This document shows positions 53,303 to 64,000 of a stretch of 64,000 nucleotides of DNA, piece by piece. Within the stretch, counting starts at the first letter, position 1; the number at the start of each line of letters is the position of its first letter. Source of the DNA: Peromyscus leucopus (Eukaryota; Chordata; Mammalia; Rodentia; Cricetidae); assembly GCF_004664715.2 (NCBI RefSeq), contig NC_051075.1, positions 31,206,504 through 31,270,503 of the forward strand. The letters are read 5' to 3'. The notes under the pieces are model-generated. The model was not told where the DNA came from. It worked only from the letters and a program-made list of their open reading frames with translations, and did no database searches. A program made the translations under genes and the position numbers.

Positions 53303-54949
53303 ACTCCCTTCTTGTCTTTTTAATTCTATTTGCTAAACATCATTGATATTTGGGGGATTTAAAGCTCCCAAACAAACAATATTTTATCTATGTTTGATCC
53401 AGTCAAGTTGAAGAATCTGAACAGTGTTAGAGGACTCGTAGTGGTCCTACAGTTGAAGGTCCTTTAGAATATTACACAGGCTTCTTCTGACCTTCCTAGA
53501 AACATTTCCCATATAGATCTCAGCTGTCCATTTTCTTCCATATATTAATAACTAGCATAAGTTATCCACTTAAAATATATATAGTTATTTAAATTAAACT
53601 TGATAAGATATTGTTCTGTTGGTACATTTTGATCAAAATAGTTCAACTGAGTCTATCCACAGAAATAATAAGCAATTATAGTGTTAACGATTTTGTTCAT
53701 ACTGTCTAGTCTATCAGCAAAATAAAGTCAAAAATGCAATCTTTATTAAGAACTTCAAACATTTAATCCTGTTCTAAAGTCTGAAATATTTGTAATATCT
53801 AATTTCTATGGTCAATCATGGCACTAACATGAACTGATCAGAATTCTCTTGAAGGAAATCCTAAGATAAAGAGTTTAATGGGAGTACCTTAGCGTAGAAT
53901 GCTTATAGAAGCAATAGAGAGACTGGGAGAATCAGAATTCATCAGATATAGAAATGGACCAGGCAAGGACATGCATCCTAAGCCTTATTCAATTTCAAAG
54001 AGAACTTTGGAGCTAAAATACACCCCGCTATGAATTGTTCCCAGTCTGAGATAATGGAGCAAGGTGTTTGCGTACTCCCTATTAGCCACTCATTAGATAT
54101 GTGTTTACCCTGGAGAAAGGACATTTCATTAAAGAAGGTATTAAAATTAAACATGAAATGGTGCACAACTTTATTAGTCATGGAGTAAATGCAATTAACA
54201 CTATATGCCATAAGAATTACTAAAATTAAGTGGACTGATACCCCAAGTGTTATCAAAGACATTGAATAATTGAAAAATGTTATAAACTGAATAACTGAGA
54301 GTAAACTTGTATGACCATTTTAAATAATATTTGATACCTTCTATTAAATATTAACCAATTTAAATTAATATACACCAAATAGCTCAGCCATTCTAACCTA
54401 GAGTATTTATTTAGAACAATGGTGTTGTTATAGTAACCAAAAGCTGTATGGTAGACATTCCCATCTACAATATTTATGATTAAGTCAGAATTTTAATTGA
54501 TCTAAAACCGTGTATCATATGAACAAATAAATACCAATTTGTATACCATTTTTAGATGAATAAGAATGAGTAATCTAAACACACACAAATATGGACAATT
54601 AATCATAAACTTTATGCTAAAAATATGCCATATATATGGTCATAGTACATAATTCCATTTATATGATATAGCAGTAATTATGTTTAGTTACAATATACAA
54701 GTATAATTAAATGTAATTTAAAGTGTGAAATAATATATGTCTTTAGTTGTCAAAATGCAAATAAAAGTTAAAACATCATTATGACACCATTTTTGATTAT
54801 CAGCTTTGTGAAAAATCTCAGGTAACACTTTTGGGAGATAGATGCATTATTAAAAATTGGAATCAATATCAATATTAAGGATAAAAACATTGTAATGGTT
54901 AATTTTTGTTACCAACTTGGCTGGTTTTAGAATGAAAACCTTCTTTTAC
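53299..54949. other. no gene; unclassified AT-rich sequence
   Basis: Only short frames occur; no repeat family is recognised. Confidence 0.4.
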
Positions 54950-55570
54950 CATGTGTTTTAAAAATATATACTTTATTTATTCATTCTTTGAAATTTTCAT
55001 ACGTTATCCCATGTATTTTGATCATATTCACAACTGTTCTTCCTGCTAACTACTCCAGATCCACCATCCTCCCCATATCCCTCCCAACTTCATGTCCTTG
55101 GTTGTCTTCCTCCACTGACTCAAGCTTGTGCTACATATGAATGTGAGGTAAGCCACTGGAACATGGTAAACCTACCAGGAGCCAGATCATGAAAGGAAAC
55201 TGACTATCCATTTCCCAGCAACCATCAGCTCCCAATAGCTCCTCTGCTGTAACTAGAACACTTAAGCCTCTACTCTTTCTGTACTGGAATGTCGATTTGC
55301 TTGATCTTGTGCATGTAACCCCAGCTGTTATGAGTTCATCAGTGCAGTGTTCTGGTCATGGCCAAAGGACTCTGTTTCACATTGCTCCTTCATGACTTCT
55401 CACAATCTTCCACCTGTGCTTCTGTGATGTTCTCTGGTCCCCAGGTGGGGAGGTACTATAGAAGCCCCATTCATAACTGAGCACTCAATGCCACTAACTC
55501 TCTAAATTTTAACCTGTTGTGAATCTCTATGCTAACCACTATCCACCATACAAAGAAGAGTCACTAATGA
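54950..55570 (-). mobile_element. L1 3' UTR (Lx-like)
   Basis: Reversed 3' UTR phrases: ACTTTATTTATTCATTC, ACTCCAGATCCACCATCC, TGCTTGATCTTGTGCATG, GAGTTCATCAGTGCAGTG, CACAATCTTCCACCTGTG and TCTATGCTAACCACTATCC. Confidence 0.8.
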
Positions 55571-55741
55571 GGAATGCATGCTGAATTAATATTTAGATAT
55601 ATATAGATATAGCATCAAATTGCCTTTAAATTATTGGTGTATATATATCTAAGTAAATTGCTGATATATACATATATATTATACTATATATAATATAATA
55701 TAATATTTGTATATCCAAATTATATATATAATTTTATAATT

Positions 55742-55800
<59 letters not shown>
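55571..55800. repeat. AT-rich low-complexity region with (AT)n
   Basis: Mixed TA-rich sequence ends in an uninterrupted (AT)n at about 55751-55799. Confidence 0.92.
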
Positions 55801-55803
<3 letters not shown>

Positions 55804-56011
55804 CACAATTTTGGGGCAGTTTGATGTTATATCTATTTATCAACATAATGGCAGTAGTCAATGAGCTCTCCATCTATGGGTCTTGGACATATTTGCAGGA
55901 GCATACATGAATTTCTTCCAGTGCAGTGACCCTTAAATCTAAAATTAAAAAGTGGTTGGTTACAGCCCTACAGTTCATTCTGTTATTTTACTCATGGTCA
56001 TAGTTGCTAGT

Positions 56012-56262
56012 GTCTTAGTTGAGGTTATTGCTATGATATCATGATCAAAGCAACTTGAGGACAGGGTTTATTTGGATTATTCTTCCACACCACTCTTTAT
56101 CATCTAAGGAAGCCAGGATGAGAACTAAATCAGGAATGAACCTGGAGGCATGAGCTGATGTAGAAGCCATGGAGAAGGTGCTACTTACGGGCTTCAACCT
56201 CATGACTTGCTCAGCTGGCTTTGTTATAGAACCCAGGGCCACTGACTTAGGGCCAATTTGAA
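56012..56262 (-). mobile_element. rodent medium-repeat element (same family as 7051-7468)
   Basis: Reversed landmarks: TGTCTTAGTTGAGGTTATTGC, CAAAGCAACTTGAGGAC, AACCTGGAGGCATGAGC, GACTTGCTCAGCTGGCTTTG. Confidence 0.72.
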
Positions 56263-56399
56263 ACATTTTGTTTGTTAACTTAAAGCTACTGGATAGAATA
56301 ATATCCCATTATGGTTAAGTTCAATTAAACACACACATATTATATAAATATAATTATAAAATTATATATATATAATTCATATATAATACTATGTTTCCT

Positions 56400-56950
56400 C
56401 CTGGCTTATTCAAGCATCCTTGGTGTTAGTGTTAGTTACCACTCATACCACACATTTCTTTGCCATCCCATTCTCTGCTCCACTTAAACCTCCATCCTTA
56501 TTGTTTCCTTTTGCCAACTGATATCACCTGTGTTCTACTATCTTCCCTTCATTCATGTCTTTCCCACAGTAGTTTTCTTTATTCTATAGGTACAGAAAGT
56601 TAAACACACGAGTCTAAAGATTTGATGCTAGGATATGATATTACTAAGAAACGGCAGCATCTGTTTTTCTGTGCCCAGGTTACCTCACTCATTAATTTAT
56701 TTTCCAGTCTATCCATTAAATGACAAATTTCATGATTTCAGTTTTTTTTTTTACAACTGAATTAATTTTTGTTGTGTACAGGTACTATATTTTCATTATT
56801 CATTCATCAGTTGCTGGGCATGTAGGCTGTTTCCATGTCCTAACTATTGTGAACAAAGAATGATGATCTTCGGTGAGCAAGAATCTCTATAGCAGAATAT
56901 AGAATCTTTTGAGTATGTATCCAAAAGTGGTATATAAATTAATAAAAATA
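56400..56950 (-). mobile_element. L1 fragment (ORF2 end and 3' UTR)
   Basis: Reversed phrases: CATTATTCATTCATCAGTTG, GGGCATGTAGGCTGTTTCC, ATAGCAGAATATAGAATC and GTATCCAAAAGTGGTAT. Confidence 0.7.
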
Positions 56951-57059
56951 AAAAATAAATATAAAATAAAAAATTCATTTTAGTTTTCATAGTGACTACA
57001 ACAGTTCATACACTCTCATCTCCTGTGAGTGTTTCTCTTTCCTCATATCCTAAACAGCA

Positions 57060-57720
57060 TTTGTCATCATTTATTTTTTTTTTAATTATTTACATAAATA
57101 TTTTCCAATTTTAAATAAAACGTAATTACATTATCTCCCTCTTCATTTCTTTCCTTTCTTTTTTTCTGTATTTCTACTGGTTCCATATTAAATGCACGGA
57201 CTTCCTTTATTAAATATTATTGATATGCATATATATATATGGAAATAAATGTATTATTTCAATATACTGTGTCTGTTTAGTGTTACTTGTATGTACATAT
57301 TATAGAGCTGACCACTTAGGATTGGATAGCCCTTTAGGAGCTCATTACTGAGGAAGATTAATTTGTCTCCTCTTAATAGCCATTAATGGCCTATCATTCT
57401 TCATGTAAGGGTGGAGAGATACCACCATCCAGCCTGGCTTGTCAATTGATGTCATTGTTCGGGTATTATTTAGACAGCCATCTTGCTGAGATTTCATGTG
57501 TATAGCTTCCCTGTCATATCTAGAAGAAATTCTCACAACAGATTTCCTACCCTATTCCTCTAGCTCTTACAAGATTTCTGTCTCTTTTATATGATGTTCC
57601 CTCAACTTTAGGCATTGGAGTTGTGTTAGAGATGTATCAGTTGTGGCTGAGCATTGTACAGTCAGTTGTTCTCTGCATTTTGACCAAGTATTTCTTTCTC
57701 TTATGTTCTTCTTCTATATT
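57060..57720 (-). mobile_element. L1 3' UTR (left of nested LTR)
   Basis: Reversed Lx-type 3' UTR: GTGTTACTTGTATGTACAT, AGAGCTGACCACTTAGG and AGAGATGTATCAGTTGTGGC. It probably resumes at 58266-58640 beyond the LTR. Confidence 0.75.
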
Positions 57721-57726
57721 GGTGGG

Positions 57727-58259
57727 TGTTATGGAATATTAGTTTAAGATGGGTTGCATTCATTTATGCTGTGGAATATTTGTTGAATGATGCAAAGGTG
57801 TATTGCATTCTTTTATGTGGCACTTGTTTAAATCTGTAAAGCTGTGTTACTTTACCTGCATAAATCACCTGATTGATCTAACAAAGAGCTACATGGCTAA
57901 TAGCTAGGCAGAAGAAAGGATAGACAGGGCTAGCATGCAGGAAAAATAAATAGGAGGAAAGATCGAGGGGAGGAGAGGAATGAGGAAAGGAGAAGGAGAG
58001 GAGGATACAAGAAGCCAGCTACCAAACCACACAGTCAGCCATGGAGTATGAAGGAAAGCAGGACACATAGAATAAATAAAGGTAAAAAGCCCAGAGGCAA
58101 AAAGTAGAAGAAGAGAAACGGGATAATTAAGTTAGAAAAGCTGCCTAGAAACAAGCCAAGCTAAGGCCAGGCATTCATAAATAAGAATAATTCTCCATAT
58201 TTTGGGGGAGTTGGTTAGAGGACTCCCAAAAAGCAAAGAGTAAAATAAAATCAACTATA
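57727..58259 (+). mobile_element. solo LTR nested in L1, 6-bp target duplication
   Basis: It begins TGTTATGGAATATTAG. A second, shortened copy of that start follows at about 57770. It contains CTAACAAAGAGCTACATGG, GCTAATAGCTAGGCAG and ends AAATCAACTATA. GGTGGG flanks it perfectly (57721-57726 and 58260-58265). The end is TA rather than CA. Confidence 0.88.
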
Positions 58260-58265
58260 GGTGGG

Positions 58266-58640
58266 TATAAAGAAAAATATTTAAAGATTCAATTGGGAAT
58301 CATAGTGGTTTAGGAAAGTTCAGCAACAATTTCTCCTCTAAGACATTTGGCCTCATTGGTCATGAATAGTTGGTGAGTTTTAAACTACCAGGCATAATTT
58401 CCCTCCTTTGAGTGGGTTTAGGTTAAATTAGATAGCTGTTGATTACTGTCAAGATGTAAGTGATACTACAGAATCTGCATGGATATTTTTCCACATCAGT
58501 TACTGTTGTGATTCATAGATGTCACAGTTTTGTAGCAATGTTTCTTTCTTCCCTTGGCACCTTGTCTAACATTTTCTGGTACTATAGAAGCTAGTTTTTA
58601 AGATCTTAGTAATTCTGACTTGGATAAGACAAAATCCTCA
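58266..58640 (-). mobile_element. L1 3' UTR (right of nested LTR)
   Basis: Reversed phrases: TTAAATTAGATAGCTGTTGA, TTACTGTCAAGATGTAAGTG, GTGATTCATAGATGTCACAG and CATTTTCTGGTACTATAG. Confidence 0.7.
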
Positions 58641-58696
58641 AGTAGTCTTAAACTGGATTTCTTTAATGACAGGTGTTGATTATTTAATATATACCT

Positions 58697-58697
58697 G

Positions 58698-58741
<44 letters not shown>
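58697..58741. repeat. (TA)n microsatellite
   Basis: About 22 TA units. Confidence 0.96.
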
Positions 58742-58743
<2 letters not shown>

Positions 58744-60724
58744 CTATTTATTTGTACTTTCTAATTTTGAGATATTGCTCCTCAGTTTCATAACCCATTT
58801 TTAATTTGGTCATTTGCTTCCTTGAGGCAAAGAAGCATGTGTCATGGTTAGATTTAAATCCTGCTCAATTGTTTTCACCCAGATCCAATTTGCTTATTGT
58901 ATAAATGTAGACACTGAGTTGCCATGTAGAACTTGTGAAATACTTTTTTTTAATTCAACAAACATTGGCAGAACATGAAGTCCATAAAATTAATGAAAAT
59001 CAAATAATTTTTCATGGGTGATCATGAACGGAAGAGTGATTCAGCATGATAAATTATTTGTCACTAAGGCTGAATATGTAAGTCTCGCTGTCTGCTGCCC
59101 AACCACACACTATGAGGAGCTTCTGAGAAGACACTGTGTGAAGACAAGGTGAAGTTCAAGTTTTCTTGGAGAACCCAGGATATTGGAAATGCTAGAGCCA
59201 TCAGACACATAAAGAAAGCTGCAGGCAATAAGTGAAGGGTGAAAGATACAGAGAGGGTATCTGTGTTTAAGATAGCAACACTGGAAGGGAAGCTTTGTCC
59301 AACACCATTGGAGTTTAGATGATGTTACAAGCCCCAGATGACACATATTCATCTCAGGATTTGGGTTTAAATAATTCTAGGTTTGCATGTTGATCTTTCC
59401 ATGCCATCAGACCATTCCTCCCTTTTAAGTGAGAATGCTTGCTGCATACCATTGTGTATTAGAGGTCTGTGATTTTCTTTTTTAATTCTACAGAGGCTCA
59501 GAGGGAAAAATTTCTTGCCTCCGAGGGTATGTTGGACTTTAGATTTTGAATGGTGTTGGAATTACTCAATACTATTTTACATTAAAATGCTTATTAATTT
59601 AATGGTAAATATATTCATAATCAGAACACTGTTACAATAAAACGAGGAAAGACTATATATGAAAAAAGTGACCTCATACTTATTTTAACCAATTGATTGG
59701 TCCCTAAGCATTCTAACTACCAAAGCAAGTAGCTATTGTTACAAATTTATTTTATTTTATTTCCATCATAAATATTTAAATTATGAACATGAATTTACAT
59801 ATGCTTTTCTTTCACAATCTATTTTATTAAGCATGAATATCACAGGCATGTTTTTGGTTTATATCAAATCTTATAAACAAATGATTATATTTCCTATTAA
59901 AAATAAACATTTTAGTGATATGATCATTATGATTTTGTAATTAATTCTTAATGCTTCAATGTATACCATACAAAATTCAAACATAGTGTGATGTATTACT
60001 CTATTTCCACATATTACTTGTTGATATTTGCTATCTTCTCTCACAGGAATAAATACTTCAAGATTATCATCAAAAATTTATTGCCAGAAGAGCTTAGGTA
60101 ATTGCAGCAAAGCAGAAGTATTCACAGACTATTGAAAAAAAATGAAAGAAGTCAATATTTTCATGAATACCTGAGGTGAGAACATGTTATTAGTAATGTG
60201 CCAGTGAGAGTTGTAACTAGCCTTCAAAGGGCTTCATCAGGACCTCTTTGGAATTTTTTATATTGGTTGCAATAATTGTTTTCCTAGTACCTTGAAAATT
60301 CCTTACTTTTGCTTCATCTCCAACATCTGCTCTTCATAATGTGACTACTGCTTCTGACTCAACTTCAGTCATGTCAACAAATAGCTAAGTCCTATTGTCT
60401 CTGTTTCACACAATTCAATGGAGGCTTGAATTTGCATCCCCATGTTCTCCATCACTGACTGTCTGTGTTATTCTTTTAATGGGTGTGTGTGTGTGTGGAA
60501 GGTCAGATATGCAATGAAATTTTATATTGTAAGAACTCATGAGGATTGATTGCACAATAAAAGGATATTTACCTCCTGAGTTCATTATATATTTGAAAAA
60601 TAAATGCATTTTGGAATGAGTACTTCCATGTCTTATCAAGTTCTAGACTTTTAATTTTATTTAAACAAAAATCATTGATAAATTTATAGGTGAATACAAA
60701 TTTCATAAAAGATCACATTTGTTA
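58742..60724. other. no gene; unclassified AT-rich sequence
   Basis: Nothing recognised with confidence apart from a short TG run near 60483. Confidence 0.4.
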
Positions 60725-60861
60725 ATGTTTGAGATAGAAATTTAATTGCAACATTCCATTTTTCCCTTTACTACCTCCAAACTCTCCAACATACTGCTCT
60801 ACACTTTCCTTCAAATTCATGACCTCTTTTTTCATTGTTGTTGCACGCATATGTGTGTTTG
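60725..60861 (-). mobile_element. L1 3' UTR (left of nested LTR)
   Basis: Reversed: TTCAAATTCATGACCTC followed by TTTTTTCATTGTTGTTGCACGC. It continues at 61415 beyond the inserted LTR. Confidence 0.8.
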
Positions 60862-60989
60862 TGTAGATGAACTTCTAAACAGTCTTATTAAATAGGAAAC
60901 ACAGAGCCAAATACAGGAGTGAAAGCCGTAGAGATCAGAGAAATAGTGAGTCACCAGCTAACCTTAACTCACCATGCTGCCAGGGATTC

Positions 60990-61067
<78 letters not shown>

Positions 61068-61408
61068 CTTCCTGTCTAACCTGTTCCTTTATTGCCTTCT
61101 GTTCTATCTTCTCATTGGCTCTTAGCCCAGCTAACTTTCTTCCTTGTCACTGCTTGTCTGTACAGACCTCCAGGTCTCTATGGTTGGTACTGGGATTAAA
61201 GGCATGTGTCACCATGCTCGGTTGTTCCTTAGTGTGTCCTTGAACGCAAAGAGACTCTGCTTGTAATGTGATCGGATTAAGGGAGTGTGCTAACACCGCC
61301 TGACTTTTGTTTATGGCTGGCTATGTCCTCTGATCTCCAGGCAAACTTTATTTATTAACATACAAATAAAATATCACCACATTTCAGTACAAATAAAATA
61401 TCACCACA
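60862..61408 (-). mobile_element. solo LTR of the 9004-12255 ERV family, nested in L1
   Basis: On the minus strand it starts TGTGGTGATATTTTATTTG and ends GTTCATCTACA (TG...CA). Shared with the 421-bp LTRs are CAGTCTTATTAAATA, CTTCTCATTGGCT, ACTGGGATTAAAGGCATGTG and GCAAACTTTATTTATTAACATAC. TGTTTG flanks it perfectly (60856-60861 and 61409-61414). A (GA)n expansion occupies 60991-61064. Confidence 0.9.
60991..61064. repeat. (GA)n microsatellite inside the solo LTR
   Basis: About 36 GA units, absent from the two LTRs at 9.0 and 11.8 kb. Confidence 0.97.
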
Positions 61409-61414
61409 TGTTTG

Positions 61415-61720
61415 TAAATAGACATATATTCATAAATATAACCTGTTGTGTCCAAATAATGCTACTTGTATGTATGTTTTCAGGGTTGGCCATTTAACAA
61501 ACATCTGTCCTTTTATTACATTGCTTAATAATCTCCTTGTTTGCTGGAACTGTAAGCTCTTACTGTGAGCCAATATAAACAAAAGAATGCCTGAAGAGAT
61601 TACAAATTATTAACATTATAGGAAAAGGCTACCTATCATATCATAAAACTCTGAGCTTCTTCTTATGTGAAGCATAAACAGATTAACTTATATAGCCCTC
61701 TGTATAAATTTCTGACAATA
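61415..61720 (-). mobile_element. L1 3' UTR (right of nested LTR)
   Basis: Continues the Lx-type 3' UTR: CTGTTGTGTCCAAATAATGC, ACTTGTATGTATGTTTTCAGG and GGCCATTTAACAAACATC. Confidence 0.72.
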
Positions 61721-62509
61721 TTAATTTGTTATAACTCTTTCAAAGATACACATTTTATTACTAGGAGTTTTATGAGGTCAACCTAACATAATACATGAAT
61801 ATTAAATAATACAGCAGTTGATATTTTATGTGAGTCAAGAAAATTAAGATGAGTAAAAATCATTTTGAAAATTTAAAATAACTAAAAAAGAAATTTTCTT
61901 GTTTATAATTACTGATTGTTTTAAATCTCAAACTTTCATTGGAAGATGTACAATCTTAGGGATATTACAGTGATCATCTTTTCATTAATACTGAAAAAAA
62001 GAAATTTGCCCATTTGGAACAATGTGTCGGTGACAAAGTATTCTATTATCTATTGTACACAGATTATCAGAAATGCGGTTCCTCCCAAAGGTATGATGCA
62101 TATTCCATTTCTGTAGTCTTATACTGCCATTTTGGTCTTTAAAATGTTAATCATCTTCTCAGTTTTGCTTGTTTTCTTTGTATTTTATCAATAAATTTAA
62201 ATTTTTTTCTTGAATATACTCAAGAATATTAAAGACTTGTATAGCACAAGTCTCACTTAAAACTGAGTATTACATTTCTTGTCCTGAAAAATCTTGCCTT
62301 TGAAACCTGACAACAGACTTTGTAACCTTATTTCTAGATCACTGTATTTTTTACTCAGAATCATAGGCATTCTTTTTATTCTCACCACTACTGCAAATGC
62401 ACACAAAAATCTTTACCTTTTTCACTATGACACATTAAGTCTTTAACCTTCATTAATTTCTTATCTAAAAGATCTCCACTTTGTTCTCTTATTTGCCAAA
62501 TTTTCTTGG
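61721..62509. other. no gene; unclassified AT-rich sequence
   Basis: Nothing recognised with confidence. Confidence 0.4.
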
Positions 62510-62654
62510 ATTTCTTTTTATTATTATTATTTTTGAGATTATGATACTGTTATAGCATTTCTTCCTTTCTTTCTCTCCCTTCAAACCCTTCCCCCATATA
62601 CACCTCCCCACTATCCTTCAATTTCATGGCCCCTTTTTTCACTAGTTGTTATTG

Positions 62655-62707
<53 letters not shown>

Positions 62708-63190
62708 TCCAAAATATAATCCTTTCATTACATGTAATGTTATTTGTATGTATGTTCCCATGGCTGCCCATTTGGTATTAGACAATCAATTGGTAAGCTC
62801 TTTCCTGGGGAAGAACCCTTCTCCCATTCCTACCTATTCTCGTTTGCCTATAGTTCTTTGTATGAATTTGGGGGTCTTGTGGGCTTTCCTCCATGCCCTT
62901 TGGCATGTTCATTGATGTCGTTATTTTTCAGCTCTTGTTTGCACTGTCATGCTGGTGATAATTTATGGTTGAGTATCTGGCTCTTACAATTCTTCTGCTT
63001 CCTCCTCTGCAATGTTTCCTGAGCCTGACATGCAGGAGTTGTATTGTAGATGTATCCATTGGGACTGGGCTCCACAACTATGCACTTTAATTGGTTGTGG
63101 TTTTCTGTAGTGATATCTCTTACAAAAGAAAGTTTCTTTGATGGCAGGTGAGGACTACACTTAACTATAAGTACGAGGACAAATGTGTAT
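62510..63190 (-). mobile_element. L1 3' UTR (Lx-like)
   Basis: Reversed phrases: TCAATTTCATGGCCCC, GGCTGCCCATTTGGTATTAG, CTCTTGTTTGCACTGTCATG, TTGTAGATGTATCCATTGGG and CTGGGCTCCACAACTATGC. A (TG)n microsatellite lies at 62657-62703. Confidence 0.85.
62657..62703. repeat. (TG)n microsatellite
   Basis: About 23 TG units inside the L1 3' UTR. Confidence 0.97.
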
Positions 63191-64000
63191 ATTGTTGTCG
63201 GGGATTATACTGGTTTAGTAAATTAGTGGTTGTAGCTTTCGTAAGCATTGCAAGAGGAGAGGCTCTCTAAAGTAAGAACAAACTACACTGAAAATGTTTA
63301 TTATGCATTTGCATCCATTCTTTTATTTTCCTGTACTCCTGAAAAGTCCAACCTCTCAGTTACCAGAAAAAAATCATTATGATACATAGGAATTCTTCTT
63401 TGCCTTGTGAATATAGCATTAATCCAAAGCAACATTGTTTAGGGGTAAGCAAGTCTATACAAAATTCTTCAAATGATAACATTCAAATGTCTTCAACATT
63501 TTTCTTTCATTCTAAGATTTAAACATTTTCAGAACCCCTAAATCCATCCAAATGTATTGTGTAAAATTCAAATTTTCCCTTGTGAGAGCTTATCACTAAA
63601 CCACTATGACTGTTCCTAAAACACAGTCTTGATAATCATCCTAGAAAGAAAATGAAAGAGAACTTTATACATCAAAATATGTTGATTCAATTTATGCAGA
63701 GTACAATACATATGCAGAGTAATTAGTAAGAAATCATGACTGTGATTACACACAACCAGGTAATTACAGACTGATATTAGGTAAGACAAAAAATATTAGC
63801 AGAAGGAAATAAGGAAGTAGTTTCCTTTCTGCCTGATCTCTATAAATACTTTGTAACAGTGAGTGTAGAAAAGACATGGCTAAATCTTAACATTTTTTTT
63901 TCTTTCTAAAGTGCTTCATCCTGAGTATAGCTATACTTCACTAAGTATATATGGATTTGAAAACAATGATTTTGGTTTAAATAAATTAATTGATCATTCA
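63191..64000. other. no gene; unclassified
   Basis: Nothing recognised with confidence up to the window end. Confidence 0.4.

Overview
The window is about 64 kb of rodent nuclear DNA, AT-rich and almost entirely made of transposable elements and simple repeats. The species group is read from the repeats: B1, B3 and B4 SINEs, Lx-type L1 3' UTRs, and tRNA-Lys-primed class II (ERVK/IAP-like) endogenous retroviruses. One B1 variant carries the 'AGGAAAGGCGCAAAGCTACAC' type tail, which fits a cricetid such as a vole, hamster or deer mouse better than a house mouse. I recognise no intact host protein-coding gene, tRNA, rRNA or CRISPR array. All protein-level signals are retroviral, L1 or pseudogenic.

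Layout. 1-2985: a heavily deleted minus-strand ERV (3' LTR, integrase C-terminus remnant, PBS) meets head-to-head a plus-strand ERV-like unit. That unit carries a spliced TGFBR1 (ALK5) cDNA fragment, ERV 3' noncoding sequence, a polypurine tract and an LTR. 3400-8960: B1, a classic 5'-inverted (twin-primed) L1, a rodent interspersed repeat, a solo LTR and L1 3' UTR pieces. 9004-12255: a young minus-strand ERV (421-bp LTRs with 7 differences, 6-bp target duplication GCTTTG, partial gag) interrupted by exactly 500 N. 12363-19809: a plus-strand ERV with gag, protease, RT, RNase H and integrase, no env, LTRs about 94% identical and a 6-bp duplication ATCTAT. Its reading frames are broken except for a 374-codon RNase H-integrase stretch. 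19816-20814: a related older 3' fragment with a third LTR.

20820-33560: L1 fragments, LTRs, SINEs and long microsatellites. 33561-36280: a largely repeat-poor AT-rich stretch with one GC-richer island. 36285-44035: L1 3' ends, a B4 SINE, LTRs and a long purine-only microsatellite. 44036-48344: mostly unrecognised. 48345-51470: B1, then a minus-strand L1 whose 3' UTR, ORF1 and monomeric 5' UTR are present while ORF2 is missing. 51470-64000: microsatellites, inverted L1 3' UTR fragments and two LTRs nested inside L1s with clean target duplications.

The parts do not form a pathway; the window is a stratigraphic record of retrotransposition. The most unusual items are the TGFBR1 exon 1-to-exon 4 cDNA inside ERV sequence, the perfect head-to-head PBS palindrome beside it, the three-LTR arrangement at 12.4-20.8 kb, two adjacent ERVs whose 5' LTRs point away from each other, and the ORF2-less L1.
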